A stretch of DNA of 64,000 nt from Corynebacterium frankenforstense (GTDB lineage Bacteria > Actinomycetota > Actinomycetes > Mycobacteriales > Mycobacteriaceae): the NCBI RefSeq assembly GCF_030211955.1, contig NZ_JASODI010000004.1:90562-154561 (forward strand). Direction: 5' to 3'. Position numbers and translations under genes: made by a program. Every line of letters begins with the position of its first letter. Position 1 is the stretch's first letter. Of this stretch, positions 1-8,773 are shown in pieces. Below the pieces are notes generated by a model, which was not told the DNA's origin, searched no databases, and saw only the letters and a program-made list of their open reading frames with translations.

Positions 1-2046
1 CGGGTCGCCGTCGACGGCCGCGGTCGCCGAGCGCGCCGGGTCCGCCCCGCCGAAGCTCGTCGCGTCCGCCGCAGACGAGGAGGCGGCCACGTGCCCGCCG
101 TGCTCGACCACGCGGGTGCGCGGGCCGGCCGAGGGGTAGTCGGACACCGGGTTGCGTACGTCCGAACCCTCGGCGGGCTCGGCGAGCGCGGCGGAGGTCG
201 CGTCGCGGACCTCGCCGTAGTTGCGCGCGACCAGCTGCGGGGTGTCGGTGACCACCTCGGCGTCACCGGGCACCAGCCGGCGCACCGCCGGCCCGGCGGC
301 GGCGTCGAGAAGCGGCAGGACCTCCCCGCCGCCGGCGACGCGCACCGGCTCGCCGTCGACCAGCCGCATGCCGGCGCCCGCGTCGAGGACGTGCACCTCG
401 ACCTCACCGAAGGTGTGCACCTCGCCGGGCAGGAGGTCGGCGACGGCGGCGGCGTCGTCGCGGGCGCGCGGGTCGTCGAGGTCGTGGCGCACCAGCACCG
501 CACCGACCCCGAAGGACTCCAGCGCCCGTGCGGCGGCCCCGGGGTCGGCACGCAGCGCGGCGTCAAGCCCGTCGAGGCCGCGGATGGCCTCCGGGTCGAC
601 CAGCGGGACCGCGTCGCGCACCGCCCAGGGGTTCTCGGCCAGCGGCTGGACGGGCTCGTCGCGCGTCCAGCCCCACTCCTGGCGGGCGAAGGGGCTGGGC
701 GGGTAGATCAGCGTGCGCGTCTCCAGGGTGTCCAGGAAGGCGGCGGCCTGCGGCCAGTAGTCGGGCACCTCTTCGTAGGCGCCGCGCGGCAGGAGCCGCC
801 CGGACAGCGCCGGCGCGGCCGAGGCGGCCAGCAGCCCGGCGATGAGCACCAGTGCGGCGACGCGCTGCGGAGCGAGCCCCCGCAGACTGCGCAGCCCCCG
901 CCCGGCGGCGAGCCGCTCGACCAGGAAAGCCACGCCCACGGCCAGCGGCAGGCGCACCAGGGGGTCGAACTTGTGCAGGTTGCGCAACGGGGCCAGCGCC
1001 CCGTCGAGGAGCCCGACCCACCAGTCACCCAGCGGCCCGTGGCCGAGTCCCAGCATCACCAGCCCGCAGGCGAGCATCACCAGCCACGGGGCGCGCACCT
1101 TCCCGCGCGCGCAGCGCAGCCCGATCAGCCCCGCGGCGGCCACCGCGAGGGTGACCACCACGAAGACGGGCTCGCTGACCAGCGCGAAGCCGGCGCGGCG
1201 TTCGGTGTCGACGAAGGGGGTCCAGCTGGTGGTCCCGCGCAGGATCTCCGCCGGGTTGAGCCAGCGGGTGGTCACCCCGGCCGACTCGATGAAGTCGGTG
1301 AACGGCGGCGCGTAGCGCCCGAGCACCAGCAGCGGAACCAGCCACCAGAGGCTCACCAGCACCGAACCCGCCGCCCACGTCGCCGCGGTGGCGCCCAGAC
1401 GGCGACGCGACGCGGCGTCGTCAATAGGGCGCCACAACAGCACCACCGCGCCGGGCACGCAGGCGGCCAGTGTCGCGGTGGCGTTGACCGCGCCCATCAG
1501 CGCGACCGGCACGGCGGCGGCAGCGCCCGCGCGCCAACCGGGCCGGCCGAGCAGCGCGAAGACGACCCAGGGGGCGAGCATGACCGGCCAGGTCTCCGAG
1601 GAGATCGCGGTCAGCGTGGTCAGCACGCGCGGGGCGGCGATGAAGGCCACGGCGCCGGCGACCTGGGCGGGTGTGCCGCGCACGCCGATGCGGCGCAGCA
1701 GGGCGAGCATGCCGGAGTAGCCGACGGCGAGCACGAGCAGCCACCAGGCGCGCTGGGCGAGCCACGCGGGAAACGGGTCGGTCAGCCAGAAGAAGAGGCC
1801 CTGCGGGAAGAGGTAGCCGTAGGCCTGGTTCTGCAGCTGGCCGAGGGTGAAGGTGTCCGTCCACGCGGTCAGCGCGCGGGCGAGGAAGCCGCCGGGGTCG
1901 ACGGTGAGGTCGTGTTTGGTGTCGGCGGCGGTCAGCCCGGGCTGCTGGAGCGCCACGAGCACGGCGAGGACCAGCCAGCCGATCACATGCGCGCGCCAGG
2001 GGCCGGGCAGGGCGTGCCGCGGGCGCGTCAGGGCCTGTGAGGCCAT
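1..2046 (-). CDS. aftD: Alpha-(1->3)-arabinofuranosyltransferase AftD-like, N-terminal part (truncated by window)
   Basis: An open frame runs on the minus strand from ATG at 2046 to the window edge (682 codons) without a stop. The protein starts with a hydrophobic helix (residues 20-34) followed by DTKHDL at 42-47 and then many hydrophobic segments, the pattern of the DUF3367/AftD family of polytopic GT-C glycosyltransferases. AftD adds arabinofuranose from decaprenyl-phospho-arabinose to arabinogalactan and lipoarabinomannan at the membrane. The C-terminal part lies outside the window. DUF2613 ends 4 bp upstream, so the two are probably co-transcribed. The family assignment rests on the motif and topology; AftD rather than another DUF3367 protein is inference. 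Confidence 0.75.
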   Translation of the reverse strand, partial: MASQALTRPRHALPGPWRAHVIGWLVLAVLVALQQPGLTAADTKHDLTVDPGGFLARALTAWTDTFTLGQLQNQAYGYLFPQGLFFWLTDPFPAWLAQRAWWLLVLAVGYSGMLALLRRIGVRGTPAQVAGAVAFIAAPRVLTTLTAISSETWPVMLAPWVVFALLGRPGWRAGAAAAVPVALMGAVNATATLAACVPGAVVLLWRPIDDAASRRRLGATAATWAAGSVLVSLWWLVPLLVLGRYAPPFTDFIESAGVTTRWLNPAEILRGTTSWTPFVDTERRAGFALVSEPVFVVVTLAVAAAGLIGLRCARGKVRAPWLVMLACGLVMLGLGHGPLGDWWVGLLDGALAPLRNLHKFDPLVRLPLAVGVAFLVERLAAGRGLRSLRGLAPQRVAALVLIAGLLAASAAPALSGRLLPRGAYEEVPDYWPQAAAFLDTLETRTLIYPPSPFARQEWGWTRDEPVQPLAENPWAVRDAVPLVDPEAIRGLDGLDAALRADPGAAARALESFGVGAVLVRHDLDDPRARDDAAAVADLLPGEVHTFGEVEVHVLDAGAGMRLVDGEPVRVAGGGEVLPLLDAAAGPAVRRLVPGDAEVVTDTPQLVARNYGEVRDATSAALAEPAEGSDVRNPVSDYPSAGPRTRVVEHGGHVAASSSAADATSFGGADPARSATAAVDGDP

Positions 2047-2050
2047 CGCG

Positions 2051-2248
2051 TCAGTCGCGCGAGCCGTACTCCGGTCCGCCGAGCAGCGCGTTGTCCGCGG
2101 TCACGGCCTCGCCCTGGGGGACCGAGTCGGCGCCGGTGAACATGGCGACGCCCATCACGGCGACCACCCCGAGGGCGACGCCGACGACCGCGCTCGCCAG
2201 CGCGGGACCGACGGAGCGGCGGTTGAGGGAGTCGGATTCGAGGGCCAT
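2051..2248 (-). CDS. Small single-pass membrane protein, DUF2613 family
   Basis: A 65-residue protein beginning MALESDSLNRRSVG, with one transmembrane helix at about residues 13-35 and a short extracytoplasmic tail. Small proteins of this size and plan (DUF2613) are found next to aftD in mycolate actinobacteria; their function is unknown. The start at 2248 is chosen because it gives the family-size protein, whereas the frame could extend about 32 codons upstream with Arg/Thr-rich low-complexity sequence. The stop is 4 bp before the aftD start, suggesting one transcript and perhaps translational coupling. Confidence 0.7.
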   Translation of the reverse strand: MALESDSLNRRSVGPALASAVVGVALGVVAVMGVAMFTGADSVPQGEAVTADNALLGGPEYGSRD

Positions 2249-2294
2249 GCCCGCAACCTTAGCAGCGCGGGCGGGCCACCCCGGCGTACTCGGC

Positions 2295-2801
2295 CTACTC
2301 GGCCTGGTCGTCGTCCGCGTCGTCCTCCTCGGGCGGGACGACAAACAGCGGCACCTCGGAGTTCTTCAGCAGCGCGTCGGTCACGGAGGTCTGCCACAGC
2401 GCGCGCAGCCCGCTGATCCCGCGCGCGCCAGCGACGATGACGTCGGGGCGCAGCTCAGCGGCGGCGTCCAGGATCGCCGACCACGTCGAGGTCGCCGACT
2501 CGACGAGGTGGGCCCGGGCGTGCAGGCCGAGCTCCTCGGCGAGCGCCACCCCGGCGCGGCAGGTGTCGCGGGCGTGGCCGTAGGCGGGGTCGTCGGCCTC
2601 GGCGGTGTCCGGCCAGTCGCCCTGGTGGTTGCCGGTCATCGAGCTGGCGCGGGCGGCCTGGCGGTACATCGGCTCCCAGGCGGTGATGATCTCCACGTGC
2701 CGCGGCGCGAGCAGTCGCGCGGCGTAGGTCAGCGCCCGGCGCGACTCGTCCGAGCCGTCGAAGGCGATGAGCATGGTGGTTTCTGCGGGGCCGGGGTTCA
2801 C
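2295..2801 (-). CDS. Universal stress protein (UspA family)
   Basis: A single Usp domain of about 168 residues. It has the N-terminal strand MLIAFDGSDESRRAL and a C-terminal GARGISGLRALWQTSVTDAL segment that occupies the place of the nucleotide-binding G-x2-G-x9-G(S/T) loop but does not match it exactly, so ATP binding is uncertain. The tail EEDDADDDQAE is acidic. An ATG at 2807 is directly abutted by GGGAGG, whereas GTG at 2801 sits 6 nt after it, so GTG is preferred. Usp proteins are cytoplasmic stress-response proteins. The gene reads away from the lipoprotein gene at 2942. Confidence 0.8.
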   Translation of the reverse strand: MNPGPAETTMLIAFDGSDESRRALTYAARLLAPRHVEIITAWEPMYRQAARASSMTGNHQGDWPDTAEADDPAYGHARDTCRAGVALAEELGLHARAHLVESATSTWSAILDAAAELRPDVIVAGARGISGLRALWQTSVTDALLKNSEVPLFVVPPEEDDADDDQAE

Positions 2802-2941
2802 GGTCATCCTCCCGAGGTCGGATAGCTTTCCGGGGTCCGCCCGTGTGCGTGCACGGACGCTTGTGCCGCCAGTCTACGTCCCGGCGGGGTAGGTTCGGGA
2901 CCGTTCCGCCACCCGTCCCCGCCCCGCCGAGAGGAGCCGCC

Positions 2942-4072
2942 GTGCCCGGCCGCCGCGTGCCCGCCGTCGTCGCCGCCCTGGCGTGCACGCTGCTCACCGC
3001 GTGTTCCTCCGCCCCGATTTCCGACGTCCCGTCCGCCCCCTCGTCTGCCACTTCTACGACGTCGGCGCCTGCGTCGACGGCCTCCGCTGACGCGGAGGCC
3101 GCGGAGGTCGACGCCGAGGCGCGCCGGCTGGCGGCCTCGTTGATGGTCGTCGGGGTGACCGACTACGAGTCGGCGCGGGCCGCGCTTTCGGCCGGGGCCG
3201 GCGGCATCTTCGTGGTCAACTGGTCGGACCCGGGGCTCTTGACCGAACCGGGCCGCGACATCCACGCCCTGCGCGCCGAGTTCGGCGGGGACTTCGAGGT
3301 CTCCATCGACTTCGAGGGCGGGCGCGTGCAGCGCCACTCCGACGTCCTCGGCGGCATCCCCGCCCCGCGCGAGCTGGCCGCCGCCGGGCCGGCCGAGGTC
3401 CGCCGTGTCGCCTTCGAGCTGGGCACCCGGCTGCGCGCCCGCGGCATCGACACCGACTACGCCCCGCTCGTCGACGTCGACACCGCCGGGCTGGACATCA
3501 TCGGCGACCGCTCCTTCGGCACCGACCCCGCCGCGGCCGCCGCCGGTGCGCAGGCGTTCGCCGCGGGGCTGACCGACGCCGGGGTGCGCCCCGTCTACAA
3601 GCACTTCCCCGGCCACGGCGCGGCCAGCGGCGACACCCACGAGGGACCCGCGGTCACCCCGCCGCTGGACGAGCTGGCGCACCTGGACCTGGCCGCCTTC
3701 GGCCCGGCCGTGGCCGCCGCCCCGCCCGGCACCGGGGTCATGGTCGGGCACCTCAGCGTGCCGGGGCTGACCTCGGGGGAGACCCCCGCCAGCCTCGACC
3801 CGGCGGCCTACCGGCTGCTGCGCTCGGGCGCCTACCCGGGCGGGGTGCCCTTCGAGGGCCCGATCTACACCGACGACCTGTCCGGCATGGCGGCCGTCTC
3901 CGAGCGCGCCACCCCGCCGCAGGCGGCCGCCCGCGCCCTGGCCGCCGGCGCGGACCGGGTGCTGTGGTCCTCCGGGGAGGGCCTCGACGAGGCGGTCGAT
4001 CTGGTCGCCGCGGCCGTCGCCGACGGCGAGATCCCGCTCGAGCAGCTGCGCGCGGCGGCGGCCCGCGGCTGA
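2942..4072 (+). CDS. Glycoside hydrolase family 3 lipoprotein (beta-N-acetylhexosaminidase-like)
   Basis: Start GTG at 2942 is chosen because GAGAGGAG lies 6-13 nt upstream and the protein then begins with a clean lipoprotein signal: basic residues, a hydrophobic stretch, and lipobox LLTAC with Cys21. An ATG at 2843 would bury the signal. After a Ser/Thr/Ala linker the GH3 barrel follows, with KHFPGHG and GDTHEG near residues 220-233 (NagZ-type catalytic His loop) and YTDDLSG near 310 (nucleophile Asp). The 376-residue mature-anchored enzyme would trim beta-linked N-acetylhexosamine from cell-wall fragments outside the membrane. A -10 candidate TAGGTT is at 2890-2895. Confidence 0.88.
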   Translation: MPGRRVPAVVAALACTLLTACSSAPISDVPSAPSSATSTTSAPASTASADAEAAEVDAEARRLAASLMVVGVTDYESARAALSAGAGGIFVVNWSDPGLLTEPGRDIHALRAEFGGDFEVSIDFEGGRVQRHSDVLGGIPAPRELAAAGPAEVRRVAFELGTRLRARGIDTDYAPLVDVDTAGLDIIGDRSFGTDPAAAAAGAQAFAAGLTDAGVRPVYKHFPGHGAASGDTHEGPAVTPPLDELAHLDLAAFGPAVAAAPPGTGVMVGHLSVPGLTSGETPASLDPAAYRLLRSGAYPGGVPFEGPIYTDDLSGMAAVSERATPPQAAARALAAGADRVLWSSGEGLDEAVDLVAAAVADGEIPLEQLRAAAARG

Positions 4073-4128
4073 AGATCCGCGGGTGCACGGTGTGACCTCC
4101 GGGTACGCGGGTCGCTAGGGTTGAGCGC

Positions 4129-5850
4129 GTGGCAGACTCGTATTCCCCGGACGATCATGTGCGCGACGACCGCGACGACTCCGGTTCCGGCCGCTGGATG
4201 AAGGTCAGCGCCGGCGTGCTCGTCGGTCTCTTCCTCATCGCCGCGATCGTCTACGTCGCCGACTACCTGGCGAACCGCGACAACGTGCCCCGCGGCGCGA
4301 CCGTCGGTGGGGTGGCCATCGGCGGCATGAGCCAGGACGAGGCGCGCCGCACGCTCGAGAGCGAGCTCGGCGGGCTGGCCGTGCGCCCGGTGACGGTGCA
4401 CGCCGGGGAGATGAAGGAGCGCTTCACCCCCGCCGAGGCCGGCGTGGGCCCCGACTGGGCCGCCACCGTCGCCGCCGCCGGCGAGCAGTCCGCCAACCCG
4501 CTGACCCGCCTGCGCGGGCTGTTCACCTCCTACGAGGTCGACATCGTCAGCGAGGTCGACGACGCGAAGTTCCAGCCCGCGCTGCGCCGCGCGGTCACCG
4601 GACTGACCCGCGAGCCGGTCGACGGCCGGGTCAACGTGGACAAGGGCCGGGTCAACGTCGACGAGCCGGTCAACGGCCAGGAGGTCGACCGCGAGCAGCT
4701 GCGCGAGGCCATGGTCACCGGCTGGGCCGACCCCGAGGGCGTCGAGGTGCCCGCGGAGGTGCACGGTCCGGCCATCGGCGAGGACGCCGTGCGCGCCGCC
4801 GCCGACGGCCCGGCGGCCAAGGCCGTCTCGGCGCCGGTGACCGCCCACGGGCGCGAGGAGATCGACGGCGTGCTGCCCGTCGAGCGCATGGGCGAGGTGG
4901 TCACTTTCCGCCCCGAGGGCGACCGCCTGGTCGAGGACGTCAACGTCGAGGCCGCCCGCGGCATCCTCGCCGAGGGCCTGGCCGAGAGCGAGCAACCGCA
5001 GCGCAACGCGCAGATCCGCTTCGTCGGCGACAGTCGTGACATCACCCCGCACTCGGACGGCGTCTCGGTGGACTGGGACGCCACCCTCGAGGGGCTGCCC
5101 GGGCGCATCACCGGCGACGAGGACCGCGAGTTCGACGCGGTCTACAAGGACGAGCCGGCCACCTTCACCACCGAGATGGCGGAGAAGGCGACCTTCGACG
5201 ACGTCGTCGGCGAGTTCACCACCGGCGGCTTCTCCGACACCTCCGGGCAGAACATCCGCCGGGTCGCCGCCCAGGTCGACGGCGCGATCGTCGCCCCGGG
5301 CGACACCTTCTCGCTCAACGGCTACACCGGCCCGCGCGGCACCGCGCAGGGCTACGTCGAGGGCGGCATCATCATCGACGGCCGCGCCGGCAAGGCCGTC
5401 GGCGGCGGCATCTCCCAGTTCGCCACCACCCTCTACAACGCCGCCTACTTCGCCGGCATGGAGGACGTGGCGCACACCCCGCACAGCTACTACATCTCCC
5501 GCTACCCGGCCGGCCGCGAGGCCACCGTCTACGAGGGCGCGATCGACCTGGTCTTCCGCAACACCAGCCAGTACCCGGTGCGCATCGAGACCTCCGTCGG
5601 CGGCGACAGCGTGACCGTGCGGCTCAAGGGCGTCAAGCAGGTCGACGTCGAGTCGGTCAACGGCGGCCGGTGGGCGCAGACCAGTCCGCACGAGCAGCAG
5701 GTCTCCGGCTCGGACTGCTCGCCGTCCTCGGGCGCGCCGGGCTTCACCACCTCGGACACCCGCATCATCCGCGACCTGTTCGGCAACGAGATCTCGCGCG
5801 AGACCCAGACGACGGTCTACGACCCGCAGCCGATCGTTCGCTGCAGCTAG
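4129..5850 (+). CDS. VanW-domain membrane protein with peptidoglycan-binding-like repeats
   Basis: A 573-residue protein with a short acidic cytoplasmic N terminus, one transmembrane helix (about 25-46), two extracytoplasmic repeats of the PG_binding_4 type, and a C-terminal VanW domain (about 350-500) containing GDTFSLN, GGGISQFATTLYNAA and HSYYISRYPAGREA. VanW proteins are envelope-associated; their biochemical role is unsettled. The start is GTG at 4129: there is no ribosome binding site, but a TAGGGT -10 box ends exactly 7 nt upstream, the arrangement of a leaderless mRNA. A repeat-rich hairpin terminator follows the stop. Confidence 0.85.
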   Translation: MADSYSPDDHVRDDRDDSGSGRWMKVSAGVLVGLFLIAAIVYVADYLANRDNVPRGATVGGVAIGGMSQDEARRTLESELGGLAVRPVTVHAGEMKERFTPAEAGVGPDWAATVAAAGEQSANPLTRLRGLFTSYEVDIVSEVDDAKFQPALRRAVTGLTREPVDGRVNVDKGRVNVDEPVNGQEVDREQLREAMVTGWADPEGVEVPAEVHGPAIGEDAVRAAADGPAAKAVSAPVTAHGREEIDGVLPVERMGEVVTFRPEGDRLVEDVNVEAARGILAEGLAESEQPQRNAQIRFVGDSRDITPHSDGVSVDWDATLEGLPGRITGDEDREFDAVYKDEPATFTTEMAEKATFDDVVGEFTTGGFSDTSGQNIRRVAAQVDGAIVAPGDTFSLNGYTGPRGTAQGYVEGGIIIDGRAGKAVGGGISQFATTLYNAAYFAGMEDVAHTPHSYYISRYPAGREATVYEGAIDLVFRNTSQYPVRIETSVGGDSVTVRLKGVKQVDVESVNGGRWAQTSPHEQQVSGSDCSPSSGAPGFTTSDTRIIRDLFGNEISRETQTTVYDPQPIVRCS

Positions 5851-5890
5851 CGTAAGGGGCGCACACAGGACCCCGACGCCGGGGAGCGTC

Positions 5891-5934
5891 GGGGAGACAA
5901 ACGGGGAGCACCGGGGAGATAAACGGGGAGCACC
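5891..5934 (+). repeat. Two tandem 22-bp units in the 3' region of the VanW gene
   Basis: Units at 5891-5912 and 5913-5934 differ at one position (GACAAACGG versus GATAAACGG). Each unit carries AAACGGGGAGCAC, so each can serve as the left arm of the terminator that follows. Confidence 0.9.
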
Positions 5935-5953
5935 GGGGAGTGCTCCCCGTTTA
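5920..5953 (+). terminator. Perfect 14-bp stem hairpin after the VanW gene
   Basis: TAAACGGGGAGCAC (5920-5933) and GTGCTCCCCGTTTA (5940-5953) are exact reverse complements separated by CGGGGA. The stem is strong, but only TTTAG rather than a long U tract follows. The upstream tandem unit offers an alternative left arm. Confidence 0.75.
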
Positions 5954-6061
5954 GTTGGGTGGGGGAGACCTGCGTCGGTGCATGGTGGTCGGTATCGTTA
6001 CCGCACAGCGCCGCCTCACGGGGCGGGCCTTAACTGACGTAGGAATCAACGAGGAACCAAC

Positions 6062-7582
6062 ATGTCTCAGCACTACGACCTCTACGCCTCTCTCGGGCTG
6101 AACCGGGAGGCCAGCTGCGAGGAGCTCGGCGCCCAGCTCAGCGCGCGCCTGGAGACCCTCCGCCAGGAGGGTGCCGGGCCGGACTCGCCGCAGGTCGACG
6201 AGGTCTCCACGGCCCGCGCCATTTTCTCCGACCCGCAGCTGCGTCACATCCACGACGCCCGCCTGGACGACCCGGAGGCCACGCCCATCGACATCCCGGC
6301 GCTGCACGAGCTCGCCGCCTCGGGCGTCGGCTCCCAGGACGAGTCGGACGAGTCCGCCGGTTCCACGGCCGTCCCGGTCTCCGAGGCGGAGACCACGAAG
6401 GTGCGCGTCGACGAGGCCCCCGCGGACAAGCCGGGTGCACACGCCGAGCCGGAGGTCAAGGACCACGAGGCCCCGCGCCTGGGCGAGCAGCCCGAGGGTG
6501 CGGCCCACAAGGCCGATGAGGACAAGGCTCACGAGGGCCACCAGAACCACGAGGTCCCGCAGTTCGCGCAGCCGGGTCAGCCTGGTCAGGCCGGCCCGCA
6601 GGGCCCGCAGAACCAGCAGGCCCCGAACTTCCAGCAGCCCGGTCAGCCGGGCCAGCAGGGCCCGCAGCCCCAGCAGCAGAACCAGCAGCCGCAGCAGCCC
6701 CCGAAGCCGCCGAAGCAGTACAAGGTCCGCGACGCCGACGAGCCCGCCTCCACCTTCAAGGCGCGGCTGGCCCAGCTGCCCACGCTGCCGAAGGCCCTCG
6801 TCTTCACGGCGCTGGGCGGATTCGTGGTCTTCCTGCTCGGTATCTTTATCCTGCCGGTCATCGTTTACGCCGCCTTTGACTCCGGTGAGTCGGACGCCCT
6901 CGGTATCTCGGACGCGTTCACCGGGGGTGCTGTTCTGGCTGCGATTCCCGTTTCCTTTGCCCTCTGCTTCGGGCTCTGCCTCCACGCGCTGGCGCTGATC
7001 CTGATGGTGATGCGTGGACGCAGTGAACTGAACAACTGGGCGCTCATCGCGTCGACGGCCCCCATCGTCCTCGGTTCCCTGATGGCGATCTTCTCGATCA
7101 ACCTTGAGATGTCGTGGACGGCCATCTTCGCGCTCCTCTACGCGATTGCGCTGATCGTCATGCTGGCCATGCCCGATACCCGCGCCTGGTTCCAGGGCAA
7201 GATCCGCGAGGAGATCCCGCAGCCGCAGTTCCAGCAGCCGCAGAACCAGTTCCAGGCTCCGCAGGGTCAGTTCGGCCCGCAGCAGCCGCAGCCGAACCAG
7301 TTCCAGCAGCCGCAGCCGGGCCAGTTCCCGCAGTCGGGTCCGTTCCAGCAGCCTCAGCAGGGTCAGTTCCCGCAGGGCCCGCAGGGGCCGCAGTTCGGTC
7401 AGCCGGGCCCGTTCGGTCAGCCGCAGCAGCCGCAGCCGGGCCAGTTCCCGCAGTCGGGTCCGTTCCAGCAGCCCCAGCAGGGCCAGTTCCCGCAGGGCCC
7501 GCAATTCGGCCAGCCGCAGCCGGGTCAGTTCCCGCAGGGGCCGCAGGGCCAGCAGAACCCGGGCTCCGCTGAGAACCGCTGA
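6062..7582 (+). CDS. Membrane protein with J-domain-like N terminus and Gln/Pro-rich repeats
   Basis: A 506-residue protein of three parts. Residues 1-85 resemble a J-domain-like helical fold (HYDLYASLGLNREAS... then ARAIFSDPQLRHIHDARL) but lack the HPD tripeptide needed to stimulate DnaK. A charged and Q/P-rich linker (about 90-225) follows, then four transmembrane helices (about 244-270, 284-316, 326-346, 351-369), then a C-terminal tail (385-500) of QPGQFPQSGPFQQ-type repeats, rich in Gln, Pro and Phe. GAGGAA precedes the ATG. Such tails in actinobacteria are often cytoplasmic scaffolds, but no function can be assigned. It is monocistronic, bounded by terminators on both sides. Confidence 0.8.
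   Translation: MSQHYDLYASLGLNREASCEELGAQLSARLETLRQEGAGPDSPQVDEVSTARAIFSDPQLRHIHDARLDDPEATPIDIPALHELAASGVGSQDESDESAGSTAVPVSEAETTKVRVDEAPADKPGAHAEPEVKDHEAPRLGEQPEGAAHKADEDKAHEGHQNHEVPQFAQPGQPGQAGPQGPQNQQAPNFQQPGQPGQQGPQPQQQNQQPQQPPKPPKQYKVRDADEPASTFKARLAQLPTLPKALVFTALGGFVVFLLGIFILPVIVYAAFDSGESDALGISDAFTGGAVLAAIPVSFALCFGLCLHALALILMVMRGRSELNNWALIASTAPIVLGSLMAIFSINLEMSWTAIFALLYAIALIVMLAMPDTRAWFQGKIREEIPQPQFQQPQNQFQAPQGQFGPQQPQPNQFQQPQPGQFPQSGPFQQPQQGQFPQGPQGPQFGQPGPFGQPQQPQPGQFPQSGPFQQPQQGQFPQGPQFGQPQPGQFPQGPQGQQNPGSAENR
7308..7504 (+). repeat. In-frame 120-bp-spaced duplication encoding the Q/P-rich tail
   Basis: The segment from about 7308 to 7384 recurs at 7428-7504 with an offset of exactly 120 bp and only a few third-position differences. 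It encodes the Gln/Pro/Phe motif QPGQFPQSGPFQQPQQGQFP twice, indicating a recent in-frame duplication. Confidence 0.85.
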
Positions 7583-7598
7583 CTGAATCCCATGAATG

Positions 7599-7630
7599 AA
7601 GGCCGGACCACGATCACGTGGTCCGGCCTT
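7599..7630 (+). terminator. Rho-independent-type hairpin after the Q/P-repeat protein
   Basis: AAGGCCGGACCACG and CGTGGTCCGGCCTT form a perfect 14-bp stem with an ATCA loop, followed by TCCGCTT. A preceding A-pair makes it plausible in both directions. Confidence 0.85.
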
Positions 7631-7656
7631 TCCGCTTACGAGCACCAGGATTACCC

Positions 7657-8565
7657 GTGACTGGATACAGAAGGACCGGACACAGAAGGACCGGACGCGG
7701 TAGGACCGCACGCAGCAGATGGAAGGCGTACGCCGCCGCGGCGGGCCTCGGACTCGCGTTGGGGGTCCCGGTCTGGTTCCGGGTGCCCTGGTCGCCGTTG
7801 CGGGCGCGGTTCTCCCGCGACGTCGCGGCGATGCAGGTGCGCGCCGCCGCGGCCGGACCGGGAGGCACCTTCACCGAGGCCGACTTCGCCGGTCTGCCGC
7901 CGGCCGTCCGGGAGTTCGTGGCCCGCGCCGGTTTCCCCGGTACCCCGAGGATGAACCACATGCGGATCCGCTTCACGGACGTGGCGTTCTCCCGGGGACC
8001 CGCCACGTCGCCGATGCGGATCGACTACACCCAGTACAACAGCGCCCTGGAGCCCGAGCGGCTGGCGCTGATCGAGTCCGGCATGTTCTCGGTCCCGTTC
8101 GAGGGCTACGACTACTACGCGGCGGGCACGGGCGGCATGCACGGCGTGCTGGGCAAGGCGGTCACGCTCTTCGACCAGCGCGGCTCCGAGATGGACCAGG
8201 CCTGCCTGGCGACCTACCTCGCCGAGAGCCTCTTCCTGCCCGCCTCCCTGCTGACCGGGAAGATCACCTTCGAGCACGTCGACGCCCACCGCGTCGCCGC
8301 CTCCGTCAGCCACGGCGGCGCGCACGTCTCGGGCGAGTTCAGGTTCACCGGGGACTTCGAGATGGCCGAGTTCACCACGCGGGACCGCGCCGTCGCCAGG
8401 CCCGACGGCACCATGGAGTACGTCCCCTGGACGGCCCGCGCTTCCGGCTACGCCGTCCGCGCGGACGGGCTGCGGCTGCCCACGCGCCTGCAGGCGGTGT
8501 GGGAGTACCCGGACGCCCCGCTGGTCTACTTCGACGGCGCGATCGGCGAGATAGCCTACGGGTGA
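7657..8565 (+). CDS. Unknown protein, possibly DUF6544-like
   Basis: About 302 residues. A basic N terminus is followed by a hydrophobic helix (AYAAAAGLGLALGVPVWF, about residues 22-40), suggesting an N-terminal membrane anchor. The remaining soluble part has LPPAVREFVARAG, the conserved-looking segments MRIRFTDVAF and MRIDYTQYN, and WEYPDAPLVYFDGAIGEI at the end, a plan I associate with DUF6544 proteins; that link is from memory and not certain. GTG at 7657 follows AGGA at 7647-7650 and is preferred over an upstream in-frame GTG that lies inside the terminator. Two tandem copies of ACAGAAGGACCGG at the 5' end encode RRTGH repeats. Confidence 0.6.
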   Translation: MTGYRRTGHRRTGRGRTARSRWKAYAAAAGLGLALGVPVWFRVPWSPLRARFSRDVAAMQVRAAAAGPGGTFTEADFAGLPPAVREFVARAGFPGTPRMNHMRIRFTDVAFSRGPATSPMRIDYTQYNSALEPERLALIESGMFSVPFEGYDYYAAGTGGMHGVLGKAVTLFDQRGSEMDQACLATYLAESLFLPASLLTGKITFEHVDAHRVAASVSHGGAHVSGEFRFTGDFEMAEFTTRDRAVARPDGTMEYVPWTARASGYAVRADGLRLPTRLQAVWEYPDAPLVYFDGAIGEIAYG

Positions 8566-8636
8566 GCAGACCCGCGGCGCCCACCCCCGAACCACACGAA
8601 ACCCCTGAACCGGAGGCCCGGTCCAGCGGTTTCTCT

Positions 8637-8710
8637 TGGAGCCGATGACGGGAATCGAACCCGCGTATTCAGCTTGGGAAGCTGATGTTCTGCCATTGAA
8701 CTACATCGGC
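8637..8710 (-). tRNA. tRNA-Gly (anticodon CCC)
   Basis: Read on the minus strand, GCCGATG pairs with CATCGGC as acceptor stem. The anticodon arm is TCAGC-TTCCCAA-GCTGA with anticodon CCC, the T arm contains GGGTTCGATTCCC, and the discriminator is U followed by an encoded CCA. All cloverleaf parts are present. Confidence 0.95.
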
Positions 8711-8773
8711 ACTGGCGTACACCTTAACACCGTGGCGACCCCTCGGGGAAACCCGGTCGCTACCATGAGGGAC

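Noticed and set aside
91-2040. A 649-codon plus-strand frame opposite aftD
   Set aside because: It is the shadow of the aftD frame; the minus strand encodes membrane helices and the AftD motif.
2843-2941. Upstream ATG for the GH3 lipoprotein
   Set aside because: It would place 33 extra residues before the lipoprotein signal and lacks the ribosome binding site that precedes GTG 2942.
5891-5934. CRISPR-like repeat array
   Set aside because: Only two directly adjacent units without spacers; part of a terminator. No CRISPR array or cas gene was seen in the window.
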